From: CAWEBF01 sp963807235
Lineage (GTDB): Bacteria > Acidobacteriota > Vicinamibacteria > Vicinamibacterales > UBA2999
Reading direction: 5' to 3'
NCBI GenBank assembly: GCA_963807235.1
Contig: CAWEBF010000022.1
Coordinates: 62,001 to 126,000 of the forward strand
DNA: 64,000 nt
Each line of letters begins with the position of its first letter. Position 1 is the first letter of the stretch. A program made the translations under genes and the position numbers. Positions 19,009-29,167 of this stretch are shown here, piece after piece. The notes beneath the pieces were generated by a model. The model saw only the letters and a list, made by a program, of their open reading frames with translations. It had not been told where the DNA came from and did not search any database.

Positions 19009-19122
19009 GCAGGCTCGTGCTGCAAGCCACGCACCGCTCAGGCACTCGCGGCCTTTCCGCACGGATTGCGCGCGTTGGACGACGACGGGATATCGTGAGC
19101 GCGGAAACTGCGACGCCGCTGG

Positions 19123-20391
19123 CTAGTGATGTTGGAAAGACGTGCGCCCCGCGGCCAGCGGGAACGTCATGCTGACGGACGCGCCGCCAAGCGAGGAGCG
19201 GCCGGCCGAGACCCGGCCGTTGTGATTGACGACCACCTTCTGCACGATGGCCAGCCCCAGGCCGGTCCCCCGCGAACGCGTCGTGAAGAACGGCTCGAAC
19301 ACCCGCGTCCGGGCGGCGTCCGGGATGCCCGGCCCGTTGTCTTCCACGGCAACCCTGCACGCGCGCTCGTCGGCCGAGCCACGCACGCGAACCATGGGCT
19401 TCACATCCGCCGTGGCGCAGGCTTCGGCCGCGTTGCGAATCAGATTGCCAAAGACCTGACGAAGCAGCACGTCGTCCCCATCCACGGGCGCGAACGTACC
19501 TTCCACGAGCACGTCGGAGCCTGGCGGCAGCTCGTGAGCCAGATCGTCGAGGGCGCGCTGGGCCACGACGCGCAGGTCCAGCTCGGCGAACGCCGCCTGG
19601 TCGGGCCGGGCGAATTTCAGGAAGTTCGTCATCACGTGGCCCATGGCATCGGTTTCCTGGCGGATGCCGTCCACGTAGGGGCGATACGCCTCCGGCAGCG
19701 CGTCCGGCTTGAGCAGACGGCTGTAGCCGTGGATCGTGGCCAGGCCGTTGCGGAATTCGTGCGCGATCCCGGCCGTCAGCTCCCCCAGCCGCGCCAAGGC
19801 TTCCTTGAGTCTCAGCTGCTCTTCCAGTTCGCGCAGGGGGGTGAGGTCGGCGAGCAGGCACACGACGCCCTTGCGATCGGCGCCGGCCCTCAGCGACGAC
19901 ACGCTCAGCCCGAGATGGAGGGTCCCCCCGTTGTTCTCCACCGAGATCTCCCGCGACGGCGCCAGGGCCCCCGTGGCCAGGCACTCGTCGACCAACTCGA
20001 CGAGCAGCGGACAACTCGCCAGGACGTCCTGATAATCCCGGTCCACCGCATCGTGCTCCACGCCGAGGAGCCGGTACGCGGCCGGATTGAGGATCTGCAC
20101 GCGGCCTTCCAGGGTGACGACCACCAGACCCGCCGTCAAACTGTCCACGATGTGCTCGCTGAGCGCCTCCGACTCGTGGGCGCGGGCGCGCATCTCCTGC
20201 TCCTTCGCCTTCAGCTTCCCCACGGCCTCCTGCAGCACGTCCGAGAGCAGTGCCGTGCCGGTGCCGGCGTCCCGCAGACGCTGCTTCGCCCCACGCGTCG
20301 CCGCGAAGAAGCGCAGCACGGAAAACAGCAGCACGACGACGATCGCCGCGATGACGGCCGTCACGCCGACGAGCAGCCCGCCTTCGTTCAT
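19123..20391 (-). CDS. NtrB-like sensor histidine kinase
   Basis: 422 aa. One N-terminal membrane helix (LLVGVTAVIAAIVVVLLFSVL), a coiled linker, a PAS domain (about residues 80-200), then the HisKA motif TAGIAHEFRNGL and the ATP-binding N (NLIRNAAEA), G1 (DNGPGIP) and G2 (GTGLGLAIV) boxes. Its start overlaps the prepilin peptidase stop (ATGA). It likely phosphorylates the NtrC-like regulator encoded at 14585, four genes downstream; the separation of kinase and regulator by pilin genes suggests a pilus-assembly signal. Confidence 0.93.
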   Translation of the reverse strand: MNEGGLLVGVTAVIAAIVVVLLFSVLRFFAATRGAKQRLRDAGTGTALLSDVLQEAVGKLKAKEQEMRARAHESEALSEHIVDSLTAGLVVVTLEGRVQILNPAAYRLLGVEHDAVDRDYQDVLASCPLLVELVDECLATGALAPSREISVENNGGTLHLGLSVSSLRAGADRKGVVCLLADLTPLRELEEQLRLKEALARLGELTAGIAHEFRNGLATIHGYSRLLKPDALPEAYRPYVDGIRQETDAMGHVMTNFLKFARPDQAAFAELDLRVVAQRALDDLAHELPPGSDVLVEGTFAPVDGDDVLLRQVFGNLIRNAAEACATADVKPMVRVRGSADERACRVAVEDNGPGIPDAARTRVFEPFFTTRSRGTGLGLAIVQKVVVNHNGRVSAGRSSLGGASVSMTFPLAAGRTSFQHH

Positions 20392-21149
20392 CGATAAAAC
20401 GCCAGATACCAGGAGACGAGCGGCTCACCCACCACGGCGGCGAAGGCGGCTCCCACGGCGAGGAAGGTGCCAAAAGGCAGCGCCGCTTGCATGGTGCCCC
20501 GCCGCGTCGCGAGCAGCAGTACGCCGAACACGGCACCGCCGAACGAGGCGACGATGATCGTCACCAGGACGAGTTTCCACCCGAGAAACGCGCCGATCAT
20601 GGCCAGCATCTTCACGTCGCCCATGCCCATGCCCTCGACGCCGCGCAGCCGGTAATAGGCCTCGCCGATGCCGTAGAGCAGCCCGCCGCCGACCAGGACC
20701 CCGATGGCCGACGAGACGAGCCCGGGGGGCAGGACGAGGCTGAGGACGAGACCCGCCACGATACCGGGCACGGTAATCACGTTGGGCAGGATGCGGTGCT
20801 GGAGGTCGATGACGAACAGAACGATCATCGCGCAGCCAAACAGCATGCGGACCAGGGCGAGCGGTGTGGGGCCGTACCAGTACATCACCGCGCCGAACAG
20901 CGCGCCGGTCGTCGCTTCGACCACCGGGTACATGGGGCTGATCGACGCTCCGCACACCCGGCATCGCCCGCGCAGGACCAGCCAGCTGACCACCGGCACG
21001 TTCTCGAACCACGCAAGCCCGCGCCCGCACGACGTGCACCGCGAGGCCGGCCACACCACCGACTGCTTGAGCGGCAGGCGGTAGATGCACACGTTGAGGA
21101 AGCTCCCGACGATGAGGCCGAAGAGCACGGCGACGACGATGGCGCTCAT
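20388..21149 (-). CDS. pilD: Type IV prepilin peptidase / N-methyltransferase
   Basis: Inner-membrane aspartyl protease that cleaves and N-methylates prepilins. 253 aa. The N-terminal domain has FGLIVGSFLNVCIYRLP and the Zn-binding cysteine pairs CTSCG and CRVCG. The catalytic Asp residues lie in FVIDLQHRILPN and GMGMGDVKM. About eight membrane segments. The ATG at 21149 overlaps the upstream TPR-like stop as ATGA. It should serve PilA (25220) and the three minor pilins encoded directly downstream. Confidence 0.96.
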   Translation of the reverse strand: MSAIVVAVLFGLIVGSFLNVCIYRLPLKQSVVWPASRCTSCGRGLAWFENVPVVSWLVLRGRCRVCGASISPMYPVVEATTGALFGAVMYWYGPTPLALVRMLFGCAMIVLFVIDLQHRILPNVITVPGIVAGLVLSLVLPPGLVSSAIGVLVGGGLLYGIGEAYYRLRGVEGMGMGDVKMLAMIGAFLGWKLVLVTIIVASFGGAVFGVLLLATRRGTMQAALPFGTFLAVGAAFAAVVGEPLVSWYLAFYR

Positions 21150-22048
21150 CGAATCTTCTTGGGATCCGGCAGCGGGAGAAGCCGGGACGAGGGATCGAGG
21201 GCGGCCCGCCCGTTCACGATTCGATACGGAAGGCCTGTGGGGTCGAGCGGTGCGCCGCGCATGAGGCCCGCCCGCACAGCCTCTCCCCAGTCGGCCGCCG
21301 CTCGCCCCGTGCGGGACTCGAACGCCGCGAGCACGCGATTCAGCGCGTCCAACCCGTCGAGCGCGTCGAGCTGGGCCAGGCGACGAACGGCCTCGTTGCG
21401 AAACCACTCGTCGGCCTCGGTCTGCGCGATGTGCCGCCACAACTGGCGGGAGGCATTCCGGTCGCCGCCCTGCGCCAGCGTGACGGCGGCCAGGGGCGCC
21501 ATCCAGGTGGGCGCGCCCGGCCGAGTGGACGCATGCTGGAACCACCAGGCAGCCGTCTTGTAGTCCTCGTACCACCAGTAATGGACGAAGCCGAGCGCCT
21601 GGATCAGCCGCCAGTCGTCGGGCTGCGCCTTTATCCCTTTCTGCAGCAACGCGATGGCCTGTTCGGGCTGGCCCGGCCCTCCGGGCGCCGGCTCCGCGAG
21701 GAAGATCGCGCCGAACGAATAGGCGACGTTGAACAGGGGATCGAGCGAAGTCGTCAGGTCGAGGAGCGGATACAGCAGCGCATAGGACTTGTTCGCCGCC
21801 GACGACCGCTTGGTGTCCCCATAGTGCTGGACCGCGCGGATCCAGTACACGTCGGCGAGGAGCGAGTCGTACGAGAGCGCCATCCGCTTCATCGCGTCCG
21901 GCGATCGCACGTACAAAAGCGCCTCCTCACCCGTCTGGAGCGGCGCGGCCCGTTCGCGGACGACCTGCAGGGCTATGACGGCCGCCAGCAGCGCCGTCAA
22001 CACGGCTGCGGTCACCCAGGGACGGTTCACCGCGCTATTTGAAGTCAC
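21146..22048 (-). CDS. Membrane-anchored TPR-like protein
   Basis: 300 aa, starting with a GTG at 22048 inside the end of the ABC permease gene (14-nt overlap). One N-terminal membrane helix (VTAAVLTALLAAVIALQVV) is followed by helical pairs resembling tetratricopeptide repeats, including ALLQKGIKAQPDDWRLIQALGFVHYWW. The protein is Trp/Tyr rich in the middle. It probably faces the periplasm. It is translationally coupled to both the exporter and pilD, which suggests it belongs to the exporter or to pilus secretion; no enzyme motif is seen. Confidence 0.7.
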   Translation of the reverse strand: MTSNSAVNRPWVTAAVLTALLAAVIALQVVRERAAPLQTGEEALLYVRSPDAMKRMALSYDSLLADVYWIRAVQHYGDTKRSSAANKSYALLYPLLDLTTSLDPLFNVAYSFGAIFLAEPAPGGPGQPEQAIALLQKGIKAQPDDWRLIQALGFVHYWWYEDYKTAAWWFQHASTRPGAPTWMAPLAAVTLAQGGDRNASRQLWRHIAQTEADEWFRNEAVRRLAQLDALDGLDALNRVLAAFESRTGRAAADWGEAVRAGLMRGAPLDPTGLPYRIVNGRAALDPSSRLLPLPDPKKIR

Positions 22049-22841
22049 GGCGCGAGAAGACGGCCACCGCCGCCGCGATCAACAGGACGATATAGACCCC
22101 GCCGTACAGCGCTGTGGAGGCGAAGTACGAGGGCGGGACCGGCAGCGCGTGGACGACCTGGTACTTCACGTCGAAGGCGGAGAAGTTCGGGAGCACGTAG
22201 TAGAGCCCCCGCGCGAACCACGCGGCTGCCGGCGACTCCACAACGGCCTGAAAGTTGCGCAGGTCGGCGTTGAAATGGCCCACTACCCACAGCCCGAGCG
22301 TCAGGCCGGCCGAGAGAAACGGACTGGAGAAGGTCGAAAAGAACAGGGCCAGCGCCGTGACCAGCATCAGCTCGACGAAGATGAGCGCCACCGCGCTCAG
22401 CATGGCCGGGTCGGCGGCCGGGGCCGCCCACATGGCGCGGGTCGCCGGCGGGACCGACGTGGCCATGTAGCCCAGCACGAGATACCACGCCACGACCATC
22501 ACGGCCACGTTGACCGCCAGTGTCAGCACCAGACCGCAGTACTTGCCGACGATGAACTGCGACCGGGTGATCGGCTTGGCCAACAGGCTGTAGATGCTCC
22601 GGCGCTCGACCTCTTTCCACACCAGCCCGATGCCGATGAACACCGCGATCAGCAGGCCGAAGGTGGCAATCGCCGCCAGCCCCAGGTCCTTGATGATCTT
22701 GATGTCCTGCCCGGCGGTCAGCTGGCCGATGAGGTACGAGGCCGCCATCAGCAGCACCGCGAAGACCACCAGGTTGTACAGGACCTTGTCGCGGACCGAT
22801 TCCTTGAAGACGTTGACCGCGACCTGCACCACCGTCCGCAT
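22035..22841 (-). CDS. ABC-2 type transporter permease
   Basis: 268 aa with about six membrane helices. The N-terminal MRTVVQVAVNVFKESVRDK and the cytoplasmic loop VWKEVERRSIYSLLAKPITRSQF are typical of ABC-2/NatB-type permeases. It ends in AVAVFSRRDFK, as in many exporter subunits. The ATPase gene lies 2 bp upstream, so the two form one exporter of unknown substrate. Confidence 0.87.
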   Translation of the reverse strand: MRTVVQVAVNVFKESVRDKVLYNLVVFAVLLMAASYLIGQLTAGQDIKIIKDLGLAAIATFGLLIAVFIGIGLVWKEVERRSIYSLLAKPITRSQFIVGKYCGLVLTLAVNVAVMVVAWYLVLGYMATSVPPATRAMWAAPAADPAMLSAVALIFVELMLVTALALFFSTFSSPFLSAGLTLGLWVVGHFNADLRNFQAVVESPAAAWFARGLYYVLPNFSAFDVKYQVVHALPVPPSYFASTALYGGVYIVLLIAAAVAVFSRRDFK

Positions 22842-22843
22842 CG

Positions 22844-23803
22844 TCAGGCGTCCAGGCCTCGTTGATTGGCCGCCGCACCCACCTGGCGGACGAAGAAGTC
22901 CTCGAGGCTGTCGCGCAGCGGCTGCACCGACACGAGGCGCGCCCCGGCAGGAACCAGTTCCGCCAGGAGCCTGTGCGGCTCCTCGGTGATCGGCAGTTCC
23001 AGCGCAAAGCGGTCGCCGCCGATCGGCGTGGATCGCAGCACGCGCCCTTCGCGAGTCAGGCGCTCGATCACGGGCGGCCGCAGCTCACTGACGACCACCT
23101 CCCACCCGCGCACCTCGAGGGCCTCGATCTCGGACAGGCGGCCAGCCGCGACCAGCCGCCCGCCAGCGAGGATGCCGACACGGCTGCACAGCGTCTCGGC
23201 ATCCGACAGGACGTGCGAGCTGAAAAACACCGTGCAGCCCCTGCTCCGCAGCTTCAGGATGATCTCGCGGACCTCACGCCGGCCCAGCGGGTCGAGTCCC
23301 GACATCGGCTCGTCGAGGAAGACCACCTCCGGGTCGTTGACGAGTGCTTGCGCGATGCCGACACGCTGCACCATCCCTTTTGAGAACTTCCGCAGCTGCA
23401 GGCGCCGCTCGGCGCCTATGCCCACTTCGTCGAGCAGCCGGGACGCACGTGCCCGGCGCTCCGATCCGCTGTAGCCGAAAAGGCCCGCGAAGTACGTCAG
23501 CAGCTCCTCGGCCGTCAGGTGGTCGTAGAAGTACGGGTTCTCCGGCAGGTACCCGATACGCCGCCGCGTGGACGGATCGCCGACGGGTTTGCCCAGGATT
23601 TCGGCCGTGCCGGAAGTCGGGAACACCAGCTGCATCAGCAGCTTCAGCGTGGTCGTCTTCCCCGCCCCGTTCGGACCAAGAAAGCCGAACACCTCGCCGG
23701 AAGGGACCGAGAGGTCCAGCGGATGCAGTGCGGCGTAGGGACGAGGACGCCAGAAGCCAATCGGGTAGTGCTTCGTGAGCCGTTCCGTGCGAATCGCGTC
23801 CAT
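22844..23803 (-). CDS. ABC transporter ATP-binding protein (ABC-2 exporter)
   Basis: 319 aa from ATG 23803; a TTG 30 nt upstream is possible but less likely. Walker A GPNGAGKTT, Q-loop-like YLPENPYFYDHLT, signature FSKGMVQRVG (in place of LSGGQ), Walker B VVFLDEPMSGLD and the switch His in SSHVLSD are all present. A C-terminal domain of about 90 residues follows, as in gliding or Nat-type exporters. It is the first gene of a minus-strand run that extends to the DUF192 gene. Confidence 0.93.
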   Translation of the reverse strand: MDAIRTERLTKHYPIGFWRPRPYAALHPLDLSVPSGEVFGFLGPNGAGKTTTLKLLMQLVFPTSGTAEILGKPVGDPSTRRRIGYLPENPYFYDHLTAEELLTYFAGLFGYSGSERRARASRLLDEVGIGAERRLQLRKFSKGMVQRVGIAQALVNDPEVVFLDEPMSGLDPLGRREVREIILKLRSRGCTVFFSSHVLSDAETLCSRVGILAGGRLVAAGRLSEIEALEVRGWEVVVSELRPPVIERLTREGRVLRSTPIGGDRFALELPITEEPHRLLAELVPAGARLVSVQPLRDSLEDFFVRQVGAAANQRGLDA

Positions 23804-23844
23804 AGTCGGGGCTATGGCGGCCCCCTGCGCCAACTATCGGCCGT

Positions 23845-25038
23845 TCAGGATTTGTTCAGCAGATATGCGATCGCGGCATCGAAATACGCCGGGCGCAGGC
23901 TCCCCACGCTGATGCCGTTCAGGAAGAACGTCGGGGTGCCCTTCACGCCAAGCGACTGTCCCAGGCGCGCGTCGGCGCGCACCTGCTCGAGGGTCTTGGC
24001 GTACTCGTCGTCGAAGTTGGACACCTGCGCGATCTGCTCGAGACCCTGCTTCACGAGGTCGCGGCTCATCGTCTCCTGCCGCTCGAAGAGCCACGCCTCG
24101 AGCTCCTTGTCTTTGTTTTTCGCCCGCGCCAGCCGCACGGCGACCGCGGCTTCACAGGCCGAACTGTGGATGCCTCCGAAACCGCATTCGCTTTCCAACG
24201 GGAAATCACGGGTCTCGAAACGAAACGCCGCGGGGTGCGAGGCCTGGTACTTGGCGATGATGTCCCGGTACGCCATGTACGTCATCCGGCAGGCGGGGCA
24301 CTGGTAGTCGTTGAACTTCAAGACCAGCACCTTCACGTCGGCGCCGGGCAGAGCCGCCTGTTGTTTCGGCTGGGAGTCGAGCCATCGATGCCACTCCGCC
24401 AGCGCCCCCGGATCCAGGGTTTCGAGCGGAGCCGCGGCCGCTTGCGCCGGGGCCGTGCCGTCCCCGATGGGTTCACGGGGGAACAGCCCGACGAGCGCCA
24501 GGGATGCGACAAGCCAGGCCGCCCCGAGGCCGAGCGCTGCCGGGTTGCCCAGCACGCCGCTCAAGTCGCGGCCGACGTCCTTGAGCACAGAGATGCCCGA
24601 CGGGGCCGCCGAGCTCGATACGAAGAAGATGCCGACGACGGCCACGTAGATGGCGACGCACAGCAGGCACGTCTTCTCCAGCACGAAGAACGACGCGTAG
24701 GCGTAGTAGAAGACCGCCGCGAGACCCACCACCGCCGACAGGAAGACGTAGCCGGCCACTTGCCCGGCCGTCTCGCTGCGCGGGACGCGCATCCCGTAGC
24801 CGGCCAGCATCAACACGAACGCCGACCAGATGGCGCCGCCGGCGGCCACTGGGACCCCGAAGAGCGTGCCGTACGCGCTCCGGTACACCGCCTCGCAGCT
24901 GACCGTCTCGTTGACGTCGCAGAAGCTGGAGTAGGTGGGGTCGGCAATCAACCGGTAGTGCACGTAGAGGGCGGCCACGGAGGCGGCAAGGGCCACCGCC
25001 GCCAGGAGCATGAGGAGGGTTCGGCTGTGCTTCAGCAT
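23845..25038 (-). CDS. Vitamin K epoxide reductase-DsbA fusion (disulfide-bond formation)
   Basis: 397 aa combining both halves of a periplasmic disulfide-forming system. The membrane VKOR domain (about residues 1-190) has the loop cysteines Cys40 and Cys48 and the quinone-site pair CLLC at 124-127. A linker leads to a thioredoxin/DsbA-like domain with CPAC at 247-250 and the cis-Pro loop VKGTPTFFLNG. VKOR replaces DsbB in organisms that lack it, passing electrons from the DsbA-like domain to quinone. Useful partners nearby are Cys-containing exported proteins such as PilA, the PilW-like pilin and the haem-c protein. Confidence 0.93.
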   Translation of the reverse strand: MLKHSRTLLMLLAAVALAASVAALYVHYRLIADPTYSSFCDVNETVSCEAVYRSAYGTLFGVPVAAGGAIWSAFVLMLAGYGMRVPRSETAGQVAGYVFLSAVVGLAAVFYYAYASFFVLEKTCLLCVAIYVAVVGIFFVSSSAAPSGISVLKDVGRDLSGVLGNPAALGLGAAWLVASLALVGLFPREPIGDGTAPAQAAAAPLETLDPGALAEWHRWLDSQPKQQAALPGADVKVLVLKFNDYQCPACRMTYMAYRDIIAKYQASHPAAFRFETRDFPLESECGFGGIHSSACEAAVAVRLARAKNKDKELEAWLFERQETMSRDLVKQGLEQIAQVSNFDDEYAKTLEQVRADARLGQSLGVKGTPTFFLNGISVGSLRPAYFDAAIAYLLNKS

Positions 25039-25107
25039 AGGAGTCGCAATCGCATCCTACGAGGCGCACTCAAGGGTGTCAACTTTGGCCTTATCGTCAC
25101 AACGAAA

Positions 25108-25136
25108 GAGAGGGCGCCCGCGCCGGGCGCCCTCTC
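25108..25136 (-). terminator. Intrinsic terminator downstream of pilA
   Basis: A perfect 12-bp stem GAGAGGGCGCCC / GGGCGCCCTCTC (25108-25119 with 25125-25136) with a 5-nt loop is followed on the minus strand by TTTCGTT. It lies about 85 bp after the pilA stop and about 70 bp before the VKOR-DsbA gene. Confidence 0.8.
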
Positions 25137-25167
25137 GGGTGGAGTCGTGCTGTCGTCGCGTGGCCTA

Positions 25168-25225
25168 GGAACGCCGTCAAGGCGTTCCGGTAGACAGGGC
25201 AACTAAGCGCCAAAGGCGCTTAGTT
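25168..25225 (-). repeat. Double hairpin over the pilA stop (diverged relative of the CAGTGT element)
   Basis: On the minus strand the perfect 11-bp palindrome AACTAAGCGCC-TTT-GGCGCTTAGTT (25201-25225) includes the pilA TAA. It is followed by GCCCTGTCTACC and a second hairpin GGAACGCC-TTGAC-GGCGTTCC (25168-25188). The layout matches the CAGTGT elements, but the core is changed. Confidence 0.6.
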
Positions 25226-25750
25226 CAGCGGGGTGCCGTCCGTGATGTCGGCGACGGCGTCAACGGCGTCCTGCCGAATCATGCCGCTGTGGTCCGTGCC
25301 GAAGAAACGCGAGCCGGTCGTGCCGGGGTCCGCCGGGTCCGCCGTCGCCCAGAACTCGGTGTTCGAGTCGGCGACCGCGTTGCACGTGGCGGCGGCAGCC
25401 AGCACGGGTACACCGGCGCCGGGGGTCACCAGGAACTCATATCCACTCTTGGGCGCGCCACCCACTTCGGCGTCCGCCAGGTCCTGGGGGATGAACGAGG
25501 GACCGCCCGCCGTCGGGGGTTCTGCCAGGGTCGCGAGGGCGTCTGCATAGCCGCCGCCGCCACAGCTCGACGCGAACGTCGCCTGCGAGCTGTTGATCGT
25601 CCGGATGGACCCGATGGCCGAGGCCTCGTTACCCGACATGCGGGCGCGCATCAGGCCCGGCACGGCGATGGCCGCGATGATACCGATGATGGCCACGACG
25701 ATCAGCAGTTCGATCAGCGTGAAGCCTTCGTTTCTCTGCATCTTCTTCAC
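25220..25750 (-). CDS. pilA: Major type IV pilin PilA
   Basis: 176-aa prepilin. A short basic leader MKKMQRNEG precedes the cleavage motif G|FTLIELLIVVAIIGIIAAIAV with Glu at +5. The C-terminal domain has a GSIRTINSSQATFASSCGGGGY segment seen in acidobacterial and deltaproteobacterial pilins, plus a second Cys (ATCNAV) that could pair with it. The GTG at 25750 has AGGAG 7 nt upstream. Monocistronic: its own sigma-54 promoter lies upstream and a strong terminator downstream. The product is processed by PilD and assembled by PilB/PilC/PilT encoded just upstream. Confidence 0.96.
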   Translation of the reverse strand: MKKMQRNEGFTLIELLIVVAIIGIIAAIAVPGLMRARMSGNEASAIGSIRTINSSQATFASSCGGGGYADALATLAEPPTAGGPSFIPQDLADAEVGGAPKSGYEFLVTPGAGVPVLAAAATCNAVADSNTEFWATADPADPGTTGSRFFGTDHSGMIRQDAVDAVADITDGTPLN

Positions 25751-25844
25751 TAGTGTCTCCTTTGGAGCGCTCGGGTCTCGGCCCGGCAGTTATTTCGAAT
25801 TCACGGGCGCCCGACTCGGTCGCCGTTGGTTATGCCATCGAAAG

Positions 25845-25860
25845 AGCAACGGCGATGCCA
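25845..25860 (-). promoter_or_regulatory. Sigma-54 promoter of pilA
   Basis: The minus strand reads TGGCATCGCCGTTGCT, matching the -24/-12 consensus TGGCAC-N5-TTGCW with exact spacing. The predicted start site is near 25833, giving a leader of about 83 nt to the pilA GTG. Known pilA promoters controlled by PilSR are of this type. Confidence 0.85.
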
Positions 25861-25951
25861 GGCAACGGAGACCCTTTCGAAGCATGTCACAACCAGTTCC
25901 AGGGCAACAAGTTAGACGCCGGCTGGCACCCTTCGGCCGGCGTCAAACGGG

Positions 25952-25994
25952 CTGACAAACAAGGGCAGTTGACAGTTTCTGTCAAGGCCGACTG

Positions 25995-25998
<4 letters not shown>
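25952..25998 (-). promoter_or_regulatory. Probable PilR binding sites (TGTCA/TGACA cluster)
   Basis: A perfect dyad TTGACAG-TTT-CTGTCAA (25969-25985) lies between two further half-sites, CTGTCAA at 25992-25998 and TGACAA at 25953-25958. The cluster is about 95-140 bp upstream of the -24 element, the usual position for a sigma-54 activator. Known PilR sites contain TGTC repeats. The outermost half-site overlaps the pilR stop codon. Confidence 0.65.
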
Positions 25999-27460
<1,462 letters not shown>

Positions 27461-27464
<4 letters not shown>

Positions 27465-29167
27465 ACAACGCTCTCGAGCGCGGCTACCGCCGCTGGTTCG
27501 TAGAGATCCAGAGGCAGCCGCACCCGCATGGCGGTCCCCACGCCAACCGTCGAGGTCACCTGTATCGTCCCGTGCAGCTCGCCAACCAGCCGGTGCACCG
27601 TGGCCAGGCCAAGGCCGGTGCCCCGCTCGAACGTGCTGTGGAATGGCTGGAAGATGCGGTCCAGCTCGGTGGCGGCGATACCGCAGCCCTCGTCCTCGAC
27701 CACGATCTCGATCGCGCCGCCGCTCGCGGACGACTCGGCCACCGACAGCGACAGCCGCCCGCCGGCAGGCATCGCTCGCAGGCCGTTGCTGGCCAGGTTC
27801 CAGACGATCTGCCGCACCTGGTCCTCGTCGGTCCGGTACCAGACGGGCTCGGTCGGAACGTGCACGTCAATGCGATGGCCCGGCCGCGCGTCGGCGCCGT
27901 TCTGCAGCAGCCGAACGGTGTCTGCCACGATGCGGCCCAGGTCGGCGCGGCCGAGCGTGGGCCGCGGCGGGCGCGCGTAGGCCAGAAACGAGCGGATCGT
28001 CTGGTTCAGGCGCTCCGATTCCTTGAGCACGATGTCCATCAGCTCCGCCTGGTCGCCGTTCAGCGCCAGCTCGGAGCGGAGCACCTGCATCGAGCCGGAC
28101 ATCGAGGCCAGCGGATTGCGGATCTCGTGGGCGATACCCGCCGCCATCTCCCCGACCGCCGCCAGGCGCTCACGCCGGCCTGCGTCGCGCTCGAGGCGCT
28201 TGACGTCGGTCACGTCCTGAAACGTAAAGAGGTGACCCAGGCGGCCATCCGGGAAGTGCAGCGGCGCCGCGGTGACCCCAAGGTCGATGGTCCGCCCGTC
28301 GGCGGTCGCATACGCAAAATCCGCGCGCCGCCCCCTGGAATCTACGGCCCGGCCTACCTGTTCCCGAAACGCCGCCGGCAGCGCCAGCACGTCCCGCACG
28401 TCGGCTCCGATCGCGCGGTCGGTGGCCACGCCGGTGATGGCGGTGGCGGCGCGGTTGAACAACAACACGCGCCATCCGGCGTCGGCCGTCGCCAGGCCGC
28501 TCACGAGGCTGTTGATCACGTGTGCGTTGAACGTGCGCAAGTCCTCCATGGCCGCGGAGGTGTCCACGAGCTGCGCTCCGGTCGAGCGGAGCCGTTCGGC
28601 CACCGAGCCTGCCAGGAGGGCCACGGCCAGAAAGCCGCAGACATTGGTCACGACGACGTACTGCGCGAACTTGGCGGCGGGCAGATCGACGCCGCGCGCC
28701 ACCCACTCGGGAAGCGTCTCGAATGACATGTACTGGCTCGCCACGACGGCGAAGTAGCCCCAGGCGCTCAGCCCGGCGACCTGCAGCGCCCCCCGGCGGC
28801 CCCGGATGGTACTGGCCGCGAGGATCGGCAGGAGGTAGAGGGACGAGAAGTCGCTGCGGATGCCGCCGGTCAGCATGGTGAAGGCCGACACCAGCACGGC
28901 GTCCAGCCACAGCTGGACGTTGATCAGCAGGGGATAGCGTTGGAGGTGGTTGAGCGTCACGAGGTACACGACGCTCAACCCGTAGGTCACGCCGATGAGC
29001 AGGAAGAACGGGTTGACCGGGAACGTACCGGCCACGGTGAACTGGAGGAGCGTGGCCGATCCGAGCAGGGCCGTCGAGATGATGACGCGCCCCGCCACGA
29101 GCCACGACACCCGTGCGCGTACGGTGGCCGACTCGATGAGCCCCCGATCCGCCACGCGTCCGTCCAT
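27461..29167 (-). CDS. pilS: Type IV pilus sensor histidine kinase PilS
   Basis: 568 aa. Six hydrophobic segments in the first 190 residues form the PilS membrane domain; a PAS domain (about 210-330) follows. HisKA motif AAGIAHEIRNPLASMSG, then N box NLASNGLRA, G1 DEGCGIA and G2 GTGLGLATV. In other bacteria PilS senses pilin levels in the membrane. The ATG at 29167 shares one base with the pilC stop (TGATG). A TTG one codon upstream is not needed. Confidence 0.94.

Noticed and set aside
18599..20536. Very long open frame continuing upstream of the PilW-like gene
   Set aside because: It overlaps the kinase and PilV-like genes in another frame. The GTG at 18598 with AGGAGG and a prepilin motif is the real start.
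25108..25136. Hairpin near pilA considered as another CAGTGT element
   Set aside because: It has a long perfect stem and T-rich tail and no CAGTGT core; better read as an intrinsic terminator.
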